Shown: positions 30,130 to 38,601 of the stretch, in pieces
Position numbering within the stretch: position 1 is the stretch's first letter
Layout of the letters: each line of letters opens with the position of its first letter
Assembly: GCA_029778105.1 (NCBI GenBank)
Contig: JAKOQZ010000063.1
Location: forward strand, 1 to 53,208
DNA length: 53,208 nt
Direction: 5' to 3'
Source: Pseudomonadota bacterium
GTDB taxonomy: Bacteria; Pseudomonadota; Alphaproteobacteria; Micropepsales; Micropepsaceae
Position numbers and translations under genes: made by a program
Notes under the pieces: generated by a model
Seen by the model: only the letters and a program-made list of their open reading frames with translations
Database searches by the model: none
Told to the model about the DNA's origin: nothing

Positions 30130-30710
30130 TTCAGGCCCCGGCTGCCCGGCTTCACCGCCGGCGTGTCTTTCAGATGCGGCGGCAGCTTGTCGGCCTCCCA
30201 GGCCGGGATCTTCAGCGACGCCAGCGCGATCAGCTTGACGCCGAGCTTCGCCTTGCCTCCCGAGCGGTCGATCAGGCACGCCTCCGCCGCCACTTTGGCG
30301 CCAGTCGCCTTCACCGCCTCGATGCATTCGCGCGACGACAGCCCCGTCGTCACGATGTCCTCGACGATCAGCACGCGCATGGTCTTGTCGAGATGAAAAC
30401 CGCGGCGCAGCACGAAAACGCCGTTCTCGCGCTCCACATACATGGCCGGTAGGCCCATCGCGCGGCCCATTTCATATCCGGGCACGATGCCGCCGACGGC
30501 GGGCGAGACGATGGCGTCGATCCCGCCCGGCACCTGCTCTTTCACCTTGGCGGCCAGCGCCCTGGCCAGCTTCGCGGTGCGCTTTGCATCCTGGAAGACG
30601 AGCGCCTTCTGCAGGAAGGTATCGCTGTGAAGGCCGCTGGAGAGGATGAAATGGCCCTTCAGCAGAGCGCCGGCCTTGGCGAATTCCTTGAGGACTTGGT
30701 CGGGCGTCAT
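30126..30710 (-). CDS. pyrE: Orotate phosphoribosyltransferase
   Basis: PyrE makes orotidine 5'-phosphate from orotate and PRPP in pyrimidine synthesis. The 194-residue protein contains the PRPP-binding signature '[16 protein letters not shown]', the '[17 protein letters not shown]' N-terminal segment and '[18 protein letters not shown]'. It is followed by pdxJ with a four-base overlap and lies 59 bases after rel/spoT on the same strand. Confidence 0.96.
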   Translation of the reverse strand: MTPDQVLKEFAKAGALLKGHFILSSGLHSDTFLQKALVFQDAKRTAKLARALAAKVKEQVPGGIDAIVSPAVGGIVPGYEMGRAMGLPAMYVERENGVFVLRRGFHLDKTMRVLIVEDIVTTGLSSRECIEAVKATGAKVAAEACLIDRSGGKAKLGVKLIALASLKIPAWEADKLPPHLKDTPAVKPGSRGLK

Positions 30711-30769
30711 GGCGGACTCAACGGCTGGGGTTGCGGTGCGCGGGTTTTAGGACAGAGCCGCGCCCCCGG

Positions 30770-32908
30770 CTAGCCGCGCACCCGTTCGACGGCGCCCACG
30801 ACGGGCGAGGCCCGCAGAGCGGTCATGATGTTGGTGACGTGCTTCACGTCGCGCACCTCGATATCGACGGCGAACTGGAAGAACGAGGACGTCCGCTCGA
30901 TCACCTTGAGGTTCGAGATATTGCCGCCCGCCTTGGCGATGATCGTGCACAACTCGGCGAGCGCGCCGCTCTCGTTCTTGATGTCGACGTTCAGCCGCGC
31001 CGTGGCGTCCGCCGTGTCGGCGGCGAAACTCTCCCAGCCAAGGTCGATCCAGCGGTCGGGCTGGTCCTGCGCCTCGGCAAGCCGGTCGCAGTCGATCGTA
31101 TGGACGACCACGCCCTGCCCCGGCTCCATCAGGCCCACGATGCGGTCGCCGGGCAGCGGGTGGCAGCATTCGCCGAGATGGTAGGCCACCCCGGCGGTCA
31201 GTCCACGGATCGGTATGAGCCCATGGGCGTGGCCGTTGCCGCTGAACTTGTGCTTGCGGGCGCCCTCGCCGATCGATTCCGGGAACACCGCGTGGACGAC
31301 GTCCTTCAGCGCCACCTGACCCTGTCCGACGGCGGCGAACAGGTCGTCGCCCGTCTTGAACTTGAGCCGCTTGATCGCCTCCTCGATCCCCTTGTCGGTC
31401 AGAACCTGATCGACCTGAAGAAAGGCGCGCTCGGCGATCCGGCGCCCCATCTTGACGATCTCCGCCCGGTGGACCGACCGCACGTGGCGGCGAATGGCCG
31501 AACGCGCCTTGCCGGTCACGACCATGGTCTCCCAGGCCGGCTGAGGCGTCTGGCTCTTTGAGCGGACGATCTCGACCTCATCGCCGTTCTGCAACTGCGT
31601 GCGCAGCGGCGCGGCGCGGCCGTTGATGCGCGCGCCGACCGTCTGATTGCCGACATCGGTGTGCACCGCGTAGGCGAAATCCACCGGCGTCGCGCCCTTG
31701 GGCAAGGCGATGAGCGCGCCCTTCGGCGTGAAGCAGAAGACCTGGTCCTGGAACAATTCCAGCCGGGTATTCTCGATCACGTCTTCCAGCGTTTCGCCCT
31801 CGCGCGCCATCTCACCGAGGCGCTGCAGAAAGGCATATGCGGCATGGGCCTGACCGCTGCCGTCGGCGGCGACACGTTCCTTGTAGGACCAGTGCGCGGC
31901 GACGCCGCGCTCGGCGACGTCGTTCATCTCGACGGTGCGGATCTGCACCTCGATGCGGGCGTTATCGGGGCCGACGATCGTGGTGTGAAGCGACTGATAG
32001 CCGTTGGGCTTCTTCAGCGAGATGTAGTCCTTGAAGCGCCCCGGCACGGTGCGCCAGGTCATGTGCAGCACGCCGAGCGCCTTGTAGCAGTCCGCCACCG
32101 ATCCGGTGACGACGCGAAACCCCATCACGTCCGAGAGCTGCTCGAACGAGATGCTCTTCTCCTGCATCTTGCGCCAGATCGAATAGGGCCGCTTCTGCCG
32201 CCCGCGCACCCAAGCCTCGACATGATTGGCGGTGAGCACGCGCTTGATCTCGTCGGTGATGCGCTGGACGCGCCCGCCGCTCTCGGCGGTCAGGAAATCC
32301 TGCCGCTTGACGATGGAATCGCGCGCGTCGGGATTGATTTCGCGGAATGCGAGATCTTCTAGTTCCTCGCGCAGCTCGTGCATGCCGATACGCCCCGCGA
32401 GCGGCGCATAGAGATCCATGGTCTCCTGCGCGATGCGCTGGCGCTTCTCGGGCTTGGGGATGTGCGAGAGCGTGCGCATGTTGTGGAGACGATCCGCGAG
32501 CTTCACCAGCAGCACGCGCACGTCGTCGGAGATCGCCAGCACGAATTTGCGGAAATTCTCGGCGTCCTTCGTGCGCTCGGACTGCAGCTCCAGCTTGGAC
32601 AGCTTGGTCACGCCGTCCACGAGCGCCGCGATCTCCTTGCCGAAGATGCGGTCGATGTCGTCGTAGGTGGTTTCGGTGTCCTCGATCGTGTCGTGCAGCA
32701 GCGCCGTGACGACGGTGGGCGTGTCGAGCTTCAGCTCGGTGCAGATGCCGGCGACTTCGAGAGGGTGCGAAAAATAGGGATCGCCGGAGGCGCGCTTCTG
32801 CGTGCCGTGCGCCTTCATCGAGAAGACATACGCCCTGTTGAGGAGCGTTTCGTCCGCGTCCGGCTCGTAAGCCTGGACGCGTTCGACCAATTCATACTGA
32901 CGCATCAT
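30770..32908 (-). CDS. rsh: Bifunctional (p)ppGpp synthetase/hydrolase
   Basis: This is the single Rel/SpoT homologue controlling the stringent response. The 712-residue protein has an intact HD hydrolase domain ('HPLEVAGICTEL', His72-Asp73 in 'LLHDTIEDT'), the synthetase domain ('FKDYISLKKPNGYQSLHT', 'VEVQIRT'-like strand), a TGS domain ('CFTPKGALIALPKGATPVDFA'), a zinc-finger/helical region with 'GECCHPLPGDRIVG', and a C-terminal ACT domain. Both activities should be present. It follows rpoZ, as in many proteobacteria, with a hairpin between them that would cover its ribosome-binding site. Confidence 0.96.
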   Translation of the reverse strand: MMRQYELVERVQAYEPDADETLLNRAYVFSMKAHGTQKRASGDPYFSHPLEVAGICTELKLDTPTVVTALLHDTIEDTETTYDDIDRIFGKEIAALVDGVTKLSKLELQSERTKDAENFRKFVLAISDDVRVLLVKLADRLHNMRTLSHIPKPEKRQRIAQETMDLYAPLAGRIGMHELREELEDLAFREINPDARDSIVKRQDFLTAESGGRVQRITDEIKRVLTANHVEAWVRGRQKRPYSIWRKMQEKSISFEQLSDVMGFRVVTGSVADCYKALGVLHMTWRTVPGRFKDYISLKKPNGYQSLHTTIVGPDNARIEVQIRTVEMNDVAERGVAAHWSYKERVAADGSGQAHAAYAFLQRLGEMAREGETLEDVIENTRLELFQDQVFCFTPKGALIALPKGATPVDFAYAVHTDVGNQTVGARINGRAAPLRTQLQNGDEVEIVRSKSQTPQPAWETMVVTGKARSAIRRHVRSVHRAEIVKMGRRIAERAFLQVDQVLTDKGIEEAIKRLKFKTGDDLFAAVGQGQVALKDVVHAVFPESIGEGARKHKFSGNGHAHGLIPIRGLTAGVAYHLGECCHPLPGDRIVGLMEPGQGVVVHTIDCDRLAEAQDQPDRWIDLGWESFAADTADATARLNVDIKNESGALAELCTIIAKAGGNISNLKVIERTSSFFQFAVDIEVRDVKHVTNIMTALRASPVVGAVERVRG

Positions 32909-32915
32909 GGCGTCA

Positions 32916-32938
32916 GGCCCCGCTCACGATGCGGGGCC
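32916..32938 (-). promoter_or_regulatory. Hairpin covering the rel/spoT ribosome-binding site
   Basis: GGCCCCGC (32916-32923) and GCGGGGCC (32931-32938) form a perfect 8-bp stem with a 7-base loop between rpoZ and rel/spoT. In the minus-strand mRNA the 3' arm contains the GGGG about nine bases before the ATG, the only purine-rich Shine-Dalgarno candidate, so the stem would hide it. There is no U run, which argues against a simple terminator. Confidence 0.5.
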
Positions 32939-32959
32939 ACCCGGGAACCAAAGCGAGGC

Positions 32960-33349
32960 TTACATACCCTCGTCGTAGGCGTCATCTTCCGGCTCGGGCT
33001 CGCGTTCCGGCGCCTGCTGCGTCACGGCCTTGAAGAAGTCCTCCTCGGACATCTGCAGGTCCTCGGGCTTGTCTTCCACTTCGGCCACGGTGACCGCTGC
33101 GGCGACCGGCACGTCTTCCATCTCCTGATGGCGCTGCAGGCTGCGCGTCATTTCGTTGCGCAGCTGCTCGACGGTGACGGTCTGCTCGGCGATCTCGCGC
33201 AGGGCGACCACGGGATTCTTGTCGTTATCGCGTTCGACCGTCATCTGGACGCCGGCGGAAAGCGCGCGGGCGCGCTGAGCCGAAAGCAGGACCAGTTCGA
33301 AACGGTTCGGAATCTTGTCGACGCAATCTTCGACGGTGACGCGCGCCAT
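32960..33349 (-). CDS. rpoZ: RNA polymerase omega subunit
   Basis: Omega binds the beta' subunit and helps assemble RNA polymerase and form a ppGpp site. The 129-residue protein begins '[30 protein letters not shown]', the family signature, then '[16 protein letters not shown]'. The C-terminal half is acidic and Pro/Glu-rich, typical of the longer alphaproteobacterial omega. Placement before rel/spoT is conserved. Confidence 0.97.
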   Translation of the reverse strand: MARVTVEDCVDKIPNRFELVLLSAQRARALSAGVQMTVERDNDKNPVVALREIAEQTVTVEQLRNEMTRSLQRHQEMEDVPVAAAVTVAEVEDKPEDLQMSEEDFFKAVTQQAPEREPEPEDDAYDEGM

Positions 33350-33418
33350 CGCCGCACTCCTTCAGGATCTGACGGGGAAACACGCCTGATACAGAGATGA
33401 TCCTCCGCCCGCAACCCC

Positions 33419-33925
33419 TCATGACAGGTTAATGTGGGCAGGAAAGGCCCGGTTTCCAAGAGCTTCGGCGGTTTTCAACAACTCGCGGCCCAGCCGCCCG
33501 CTGACCGGATCGCGCCAGTCGGGCGCGACATCCAGCAACGGGGCCAGCACGAAGGCCCGCTCGACAGCGCGGGGGTGGGGCAAAATGGGGCCGGAGAGCG
33601 GCGATTCCACCCGGCCCTCATAGTCGATCAGGTCGAGGTCGAGCGGCCGGGGGGCGTTGGGAACCCGCCTTTCCCGCCCGAATTCGGCCTCAACCGCATG
33701 GAGCGCCGCCATCAGTTCCGCCGGAGACAGAGCCGTCTCGACCGCGGCGACGGCGTTGGTGAAGGGCGGTTCGGACGGGTCCGGCCAGGCCGGAGACGTG
33801 AACAGGCGCGACACGGCCAGAGCCGCCACGCCTCGCGCAGCCAACCTTTCCAGGGCCGCCGCAAAGGTCGCGGCGGGCGAGCCGGCCGGCGAGTTCTGGT
33901 TGGCCCCCAGGGCGATCAGGATCAT
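33419..33925 (-). CDS. folK: HPPK, folate biosynthesis kinase
   Basis: FolK transfers pyrophosphate from ATP to 6-hydroxymethyl-dihydropterin. The 168-residue protein has 'ALGANQNSPAGSP', 'FTNAVAAVET', 'RPLDLDLIDYEG' (metal-binding Asp residues) and 'LPHPRAVERAFVLAPL'. The ATG at 33925 starts the family sequence; upstream open frame is not conserved. It is divergent from the NYN gene, with about 110 bases holding both promoters. Confidence 0.94.
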   Translation of the reverse strand: MILIALGANQNSPAGSPAATFAAALERLAARGVAALAVSRLFTSPAWPDPSEPPFTNAVAAVETALSPAELMAALHAVEAEFGRERRVPNAPRPLDLDLIDYEGRVESPLSGPILPHPRAVERAFVLAPLLDVAPDWRDPVSGRLGRELLKTAEALGNRAFPAHINLS

Positions 33926-34033
33926 GGAAATGTTATCGCGCGTTTTCCGCGCCCGGCCTATGCTCAGCGCACATATTCGATGCTGGCGGCCTTTCAGCCG
34001 CCTCTCGGGGCCTCGCCCCTCAGGAGACCTAAA

Positions 34034-34660
34034 ATGTTCTACCAGAACGAGCGCCTCGCGCTCTTCGTCGACGGCGCCAATCTGCATGGCGCCTCGAAGT
34101 CGCTCGGCTTCGACATCGACTACAAGCGGCTGCTAAGCGAGTTCTCCAAGCGCGGCCGTCTGATCCGCGCGTTCTACTACACGACGCTGATGGAGAACGA
34201 CGACTACTCGCCGCTTCGTCCGTTGATCGACTGGCTCGACTATAACGGCTTCACCATGGTGACGAAGCCGAGCCGGGAATATACCGACGCCCAGGGCCGC
34301 CGCCGCTTCAAGGGCTCGATCGACATCGAGCTCGCGGTCGACGCGATGGAGATGGCCGACAATGTCGACCATATCGTGATCTTCTCGGGCGATGGCGATT
34401 TCCGTCGTCTGGCGGAAGCGCTGCAGCGGCGCGGCAAGCGGGTCAGCGTCGTCTCGACGCTCAAGTCCCAGCCGCCGATGATCTCCGACGACCTGCGCCG
34501 CCAGGCCGATAATTTCATCGAGCTGCAGACGCTTCAGGCCCTGATCCAGCGCGATCCGGCCGCCCGCGCGCATGCCGACGAGCGCCGCGAGCAACGTCAG
34601 CGCACCGCGCCGTCTGCTTCGGCCGGCCACAGCGACACCTCGCTGGACGATCTGCTCTAG
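34034..34660 (+). CDS. NYN-domain (LabA/DUF88-type) putative ribonuclease
   Basis: The 208-residue protein is a PIN-like NYN domain, a fold of metal-dependent RNases. Acidic residues are where expected: Asp13 in 'LFVDGANLHG', Asp97 and Asp103 in 'DIELAVDAME', Asp120 and Asp122 in 'FSGDGDF'. The last 45 residues are charged and low-complexity, ending 'SLDDLL'. GGAG lies nine bases before the ATG. Its stop shares one base with the GTG start of a uracil-DNA glycosylase gene, suggesting coordinated expression. Substrate unknown. Confidence 0.88.
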   Translation: MFYQNERLALFVDGANLHGASKSLGFDIDYKRLLSEFSKRGRLIRAFYYTTLMENDDYSPLRPLIDWLDYNGFTMVTKPSREYTDAQGRRRFKGSIDIELAVDAMEMADNVDHIVIFSGDGDFRRLAEALQRRGKRVSVVSTLKSQPPMISDDLRRQADNFIELQTLQALIQRDPAARAHADERREQRQRTAPSASAGHSDTSLDDLL

Positions 34661-35310
34661 TGCCGGCCGTACCGCCAGAAGCGCCGCGCGACTGCCCGCT
34701 TTGTCCGCGCCTGGCGCAATTCCGCGCTGCGAACAAACGCGCCCTGCCCGACCATTTCAACGGAGCCGTGCCTTCGTTCGGAACGGACGATGCCGAACTT
34801 CTGATCGTCGGTCTCGCGCCGGGGCTGCACGGCGCCAACCGGACCGGACGGCCCTTCACCGGTGACTATGCCGGCGATCTGCTCTACGCGACGCTCGCCG
34901 CTGTGGGGCGTCTCAAGGGCACATATGACGCCCGGCCCGATGACGGCGTGACGCTCAAACGCGCCATGATCTCGAACGCCGTGCGCTGCGTGCCGCCGCA
35001 GAACAAGCCCGAGACCGGTGAGATAAAGCTATGCAACGGCTTCCTGACCGCGCGCATCGCGGCCCTGCCGCAGCTTCGCGCCATCGTCGCCCTGGGCACG
35101 ATCGCCCACAACGCGACGCTGAGCGCGCTGGGGCTGAGGAAATCGGCCTACAAGTTCGGGCATGGCGCGGTCCACGATCTCGGCGCCGTCACGCTCTACG
35201 ACAGCTATCACTGCAGCCGCTACAACACGAACACGGGCGTTCTGACGCCCGCCATGTTCCGCGCGGTGTTCGACCGGGTCGAGCGCGACCTCGGCGCCGA
35301 GCGCCCCTGA
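34660..35310 (+). CDS. Family-5 uracil-DNA glycosylase (UDGb)
   Basis: The protein removes uracil and other deaminated bases from DNA. The 216-residue protein has four cysteines positioned for a 4Fe-4S cluster (Cys12, Cys15, Cys110, Cys125), the UDGb motif 'GLAPGLHGANRTGRPFTGD' (51-69) and the late 'SYHCSRYNTNTG'. Motif A lacks the Asp/Asn of family 1 enzymes, as is usual for family 5. The start is GTG within the NYN stop. The bidirectional terminator at 35364 ends the pair. Confidence 0.92.
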   Translation: MPAVPPEAPRDCPLCPRLAQFRAANKRALPDHFNGAVPSFGTDDAELLIVGLAPGLHGANRTGRPFTGDYAGDLLYATLAAVGRLKGTYDARPDDGVTLKRAMISNAVRCVPPQNKPETGEIKLCNGFLTARIAALPQLRAIVALGTIAHNATLSALGLRKSAYKFGHGAVHDLGAVTLYDSYHCSRYNTNTGVLTPAMFRAVFDRVERDLGAERP

Positions 35311-35363
35311 GGCGCACTATGAGGGGCCAGGGCCGCCCCTTTTTCCGCCACTCCCAAAAGCAA

Positions 35364-35391
35364 ACGGGCCGCACCGTGAGGTGCGACCCGT
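35364..35391. terminator. Bidirectional terminator between UDGb and csp
   Basis: ACGGGCCGCACC (35364-35375) pairs with GGTGCGACCCGT (35380-35391) with one mismatch or wobble and a 4-base GTGA loop. Plus strand continues CTGTTTTCGGTCTTTT; minus strand continues TTGCTTTT. It separates two convergent genes and can serve both. Confidence 0.85.
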
Positions 35392-35422
35392 CTGTTTTCG
35401 GTCTTTTCGACCCTGAAGCTGC

Positions 35423-35626
35423 TTAGGCAGCCTTCAGGTTGCCGGCCGCGGACTTGCCGCGCTCCTTGACGATGTCGAACGAGACGCGCTGGCCTTCATT
35501 CAGGCTGCGAAGCCCGGCGCGCTCGACAGCGCTGATGTGGACGAACACGTCCGCGCCGCCGTCTTCCGGCTGAATGAAACCAAAACCCTTCGTGGTGTTG
35601 AACCACTTAACCGTACCAGTAGCCAT
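35423..35626 (-). CDS. cspA: Cold-shock domain protein
   Basis: This is a 67-residue single-stranded nucleic-acid-binding protein of the CspA family. RNP motifs 'KGFGFIQPE' and 'DVFVHISAV' are present, and the length is exactly that of the family. The true start is ATG at 35626; upstream open frame is leader. GGAG is 12 bases before the ATG, a long spacing, and abuts a stable hairpin. Several csp paralogues usually exist, so cspA is a family symbol. Confidence 0.95.
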   Translation of the reverse strand: MATGTVKWFNTTKGFGFIQPEDGGADVFVHISAVERAGLRSLNEGQRVSFDIVKERGKSAAGNLKAA

Positions 35627-35643
35627 ATCTGTATCAGTCTCCG

Positions 35644-35693
35644 CATGCGCCTTGGCGCATGATCGCTTGGCCCGGCGAGACCATCCCGCCGGG
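35644..35693 (-). promoter_or_regulatory. Structured 5' leader of the cold-shock gene
   Basis: Two stems lie just upstream of the csp start: CATGCGCC/GGCGCATG (35644-35651 with 35654-35661, 2-base loop) and CCCGGCG/CGCCGGG (35671-35677 with 35687-35693). The first abuts the Shine-Dalgarno. Cold-shock mRNAs are known for structured leaders that refold with temperature; a similar role here is inference. Confidence 0.5.
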
Positions 35694-35830
35694 TACAACT
35701 GAGATCTTGGACGTGTCGGGGAAAGACAGGACGGCTCCGCCGTCACTGTGTCGCCATTAGCGGCCTGCACTCGATTGCGGAGCCGATAGACCATGCCTTC
35801 GGGCAAAACACAAGGAAGCGCTCCGGCCTA

Positions 35831-35850
35831 AATGTCACCCCGGTGACATT
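35831..35850. promoter_or_regulatory. 20-bp palindromic operator candidate before the alkyl sulfatase
   Basis: AATGTCACC (35831-35839) is repeated perfectly inverted as GGTGACATT (35842-35850) with two central bases. The flanks continue the symmetry imperfectly (GGCCTA and TAAGCC). It sits 70 bases before the sulfatase ATG, within the expected promoter zone, and looks like the site of a dimeric repressor or activator. No regulator gene is adjacent. Confidence 0.7.
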
Positions 35851-35919
35851 AAGCCTCCGGCTGCTGGCTAGCCTGCCCTTCAAGTGCGGGTCTTACCCGC
35901 CATGAGGGGGATTGCCGAG

Positions 35920-37938
35920 ATGGCGAAACGCGGAAGATTTTTGCTGGGCCTGGTGACCGGCGTCGTCGTGACCACAGCCGCACTGGGCGGCCTGGCCTAT
36001 ATGTTCAGGGGAGTGATAGCGCAGATGAACATCGCCGGCACACCGGAGATACCCAAGGCGCCGCAGACCGCCGCATCGCAGGCCACCAAGGCCGCCATGG
36101 CCGAAGCCGAGGCGCTTGTCGCAGCCGACGACAAGAAGGATTTCGATTTCGCGGCCCGCGGCTTCATCGCCACGCGCAGCGATCCGCTGATCAAGGATGC
36201 CAACGGGAAAGTCGTCTTCGACCTCAGCTCCTATGGCTTTCTCAAGGGCGATGCGCCCGACACCGCCAATCCCAGCCTCTGGCGTCAGGCGAAGATCCTG
36301 ACGCAGCACGGTCTCTTCAAGGTCGCCGAGCGCATCTATCAGGTCCGGGGCTTCGACGTTTCGACGGTCAGCTTCATCGATGCCGGGTCGGGCTGGATCG
36401 TCGTCGATCCGCTCACGACGGCGGAGGTGGCCAAGACCGCCTACGATCTCGTCACGGAACATCTCGGGGCAAAGCCCGTGCTGGCCGTCATCTATTCGCA
36501 CAGCCACGCCGACCATTACGGCGGCGTCGGCGGCATCACCTCGCTCGCCGATGTGCAGGCCGGCAAGGTCAAGGTGATCGCGCCGGAGGGCTTCCTCGAG
36601 CACGCGGTCTCGGAGAACATCATCGCCGGCCCGGCCATGTCGCGCCGCGCCCGCTATCAGTTCGGCTTCACCCTGCCCCGCGGTCCCGAAGGCGAAATGA
36701 CCTCCGGCCTCGGGCCGGGCATCTCGCGCGGCACGATGACGCTGATCGCGCCCACCGACATCGTCTCCAGAACCGGACAGGAGATCACGGTCGGCGATGT
36801 GAAGATGGTTTTCCAGATCACGCCCGGCACCGAGGCGCCTTCGGAAATGAATTTCTATCTGCCGCAGTTCCGCGCGGTGTTCATGGCCGAGAACGCCAAT
36901 CTCACCATGCACAACCTTCTGCCGGCGCGCGGTGCGCTGGTGCGCGACGCCAAGGCGTGGGCGGACTATCTGACCGAGTCGATCCGCCTCTATGGCGACG
37001 ACAGCGACGTGATGTTCGCCGCGCACGGCATTCCGCGCTTCGGCCAGAAAGAGATCGTCGACTTCCTCACCTCGCACCGCGACGCCTACAAGTTCCTGCA
37101 TGACCAGACCGTGAGGCTGATGAATGCAGGTCTGACGGGCTCCGAGATCGCCGAGGTGCTCAAGCTCCCGGACGTCCTCGCCAAACAATGGTTCAATCGC
37201 GGCTATTACGGCACGATGAGCCACAACTCGAAGGCCGTCTATCAGCGGTATATGGGCTGGTACGACGCGAATCCGGCGAACCTCAATCCGCTGCCGCCGG
37301 AACCCGAGTCCAAGAAATACGTCGAAGCCATGGGCGGCGCAGAGAACGTCATGCGCATGGCCAAGCTGGCGTCCGACGCCGGCGAATATCGCTGGGCCGC
37401 GACGCTGCTGAACCACGTCGTGTTCGCCGACGCCACCAACCAGGCGGCGCGCGACCAGCTCGCCGCCATCTACACCCAGCTCGGCTTCCAGGCGGAGGCG
37501 GGCACCTGGCGCAACATCTATCTCACCGGCGCACAGGAGCTGCGCGCCGATACGCTGAAGCTGCCGCCGGCATCGCTATCGACCGACGTGCTGCAGGCGA
37601 CGACGACGCCCATGCTGCTCGACTTCGCGGCCGTGCGGGTCAATCCCGACAAGGCATCCGCCCGCAGCTTCAAGATCAATGTCGAACTCACCGACCGCGG
37701 CGAAAAGCATCTGATCACGGTGGAGAACGGCGTTCTGATCCACGAGGAAGGCATCGTCGACGCGTCTGCCGGCGCGACCGTCCGCCTCACCCGGCCGGAT
37801 CTGCTGATGACGCTCTTCGCCGGCGTGCCGGTGATGACCCGCCCCGACATCAAGATCGAAGGCGACAGCGGCCTCTACGATGCGCTGATCGACCTGATCG
37901 AGCCGATCGACAGCAACTTCAATATCGTGACGCCCTAG
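35920..37938 (+). CDS. Alkyl sulfatase (SdsA1/BDS1-type metallo-beta-lactamase fold)
   Basis: The protein likely hydrolyses primary alkyl sulfates (such as dodecyl sulfate) to alcohol and sulfate. The 672-residue protein has an N-terminal membrane segment (about 6-27, 'FLLGLVTGVVVTTAALGGLAYMF'), so it faces the periplasm. The metallo-beta-lactamase domain has His194-x-His196-x-Asp198-His199, 'EAPSEMNFYLPQ' and 'MAENANLTMHNLL'; a helical dimerisation domain ('GYYGTMSHNSKAVYQRYMGWYD') and a C-terminal SCP2-like lipid-binding domain follow. I chose ATG at 35920, with GAGGGGG upstream; GTG at 35884 and ATG at 35902 are alternatives. The stop overlaps the next, convergent gene (CTAG). Confidence 0.93.
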   Translation: MAKRGRFLLGLVTGVVVTTAALGGLAYMFRGVIAQMNIAGTPEIPKAPQTAASQATKAAMAEAEALVAADDKKDFDFAARGFIATRSDPLIKDANGKVVFDLSSYGFLKGDAPDTANPSLWRQAKILTQHGLFKVAERIYQVRGFDVSTVSFIDAGSGWIVVDPLTTAEVAKTAYDLVTEHLGAKPVLAVIYSHSHADHYGGVGGITSLADVQAGKVKVIAPEGFLEHAVSENIIAGPAMSRRARYQFGFTLPRGPEGEMTSGLGPGISRGTMTLIAPTDIVSRTGQEITVGDVKMVFQITPGTEAPSEMNFYLPQFRAVFMAENANLTMHNLLPARGALVRDAKAWADYLTESIRLYGDDSDVMFAAHGIPRFGQKEIVDFLTSHRDAYKFLHDQTVRLMNAGLTGSEIAEVLKLPDVLAKQWFNRGYYGTMSHNSKAVYQRYMGWYDANPANLNPLPPEPESKKYVEAMGGAENVMRMAKLASDAGEYRWAATLLNHVVFADATNQAARDQLAAIYTQLGFQAEAGTWRNIYLTGAQELRADTLKLPPASLSTDVLQATTTPMLLDFAAVRVNPDKASARSFKINVELTDRGEKHLITVENGVLIHEEGIVDASAGATVRLTRPDLLMTLFAGVPVMTRPDIKIEGDSGLYDALIDLIEPIDSNFNIVTP

Positions 37939-38594
37939 CTGTAGCGCTGCTCCAGCCAGGGATCGCCTTCATTGTGATAGCCCCGGACTTCCCAGAAGCC
38001 GGGGCGATCCTCCGTCACGAACTCGATGCGCTTGATCCACTTGGCGCTCTTCCACAGATACCAGCGCGGGATCATCACGCGCAGCGGGCCGCCATGCTCG
38101 CGCGTGATCGGCAGCCCCTCCCAGGTGTGGGCCAGCAGCACGTCGGGGTCGGCGAAGACCTCCAGCGACACATTGGTCGTGTAGGTGTCGTAGCTGTGGA
38201 AGACCACGTGCTTCGCCTCGGCTTTCGGCATCACCAGATCCAGGATCGTGCGCGACGACACGCCCTTCCAGTGATTGTCGTACCGGCTCCACTGCGTCAC
38301 GCAGTGCATGTCCGACACTGTCTCCACCTGGGGCAGCGCCTCGAACGCCGCCCAGTCCAGCCGCACAGCGTTTTCGACAGCGCCGTTGATGAAAAGACGC
38401 CACTGGTCCCGGGGGATATTGGGCTGCGCGCCGAGATCGAGCACCGGCCAGTTCTTCACCTCGCGCTGGCCCGGCGGCAGGCGGTTCGCGTGCTGCAGGT
38501 CGGGCGAGCCGGTCAGCAGCCGCCCCTCGCGCGCCCAGCGCTCCTTCGACGCGATCAGCTTGTCCTTGAAGGCAGGCGTCTCTTCATCGGACAT
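37935..38594 (-). CDS. Sulfite-oxidase-like molybdopterin oxidoreductase
   Basis: This 219-residue protein has the sulfite oxidase/MsrP molybdopterin fold with the molybdenum-ligand Cys98 in 'SDMHCVTQWSRYDNHWKGV', plus 'HTWEGLPITREHGGPLRVMIP' and 'YLWKSAKWIKRIEF' near the end. There is no signal peptide, unlike periplasmic MsrP, and no haem or dimerisation domain, so it is a cytoplasmic SUOX-like protein of unknown substrate. It is downstream of smpB (7-base gap) and converges on the alkyl sulfatase. Confidence 0.9.
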   Translation of the reverse strand: MSDEETPAFKDKLIASKERWAREGRLLTGSPDLQHANRLPPGQREVKNWPVLDLGAQPNIPRDQWRLFINGAVENAVRLDWAAFEALPQVETVSDMHCVTQWSRYDNHWKGVSSRTILDLVMPKAEAKHVVFHSYDTYTTNVSLEVFADPDVLLAHTWEGLPITREHGGPLRVMIPRWYLWKSAKWIKRIEFVTEDRPGFWEVRGYHNEGDPWLEQRYS

Positions 38595-38601
38595 GGCGCG
38601 T

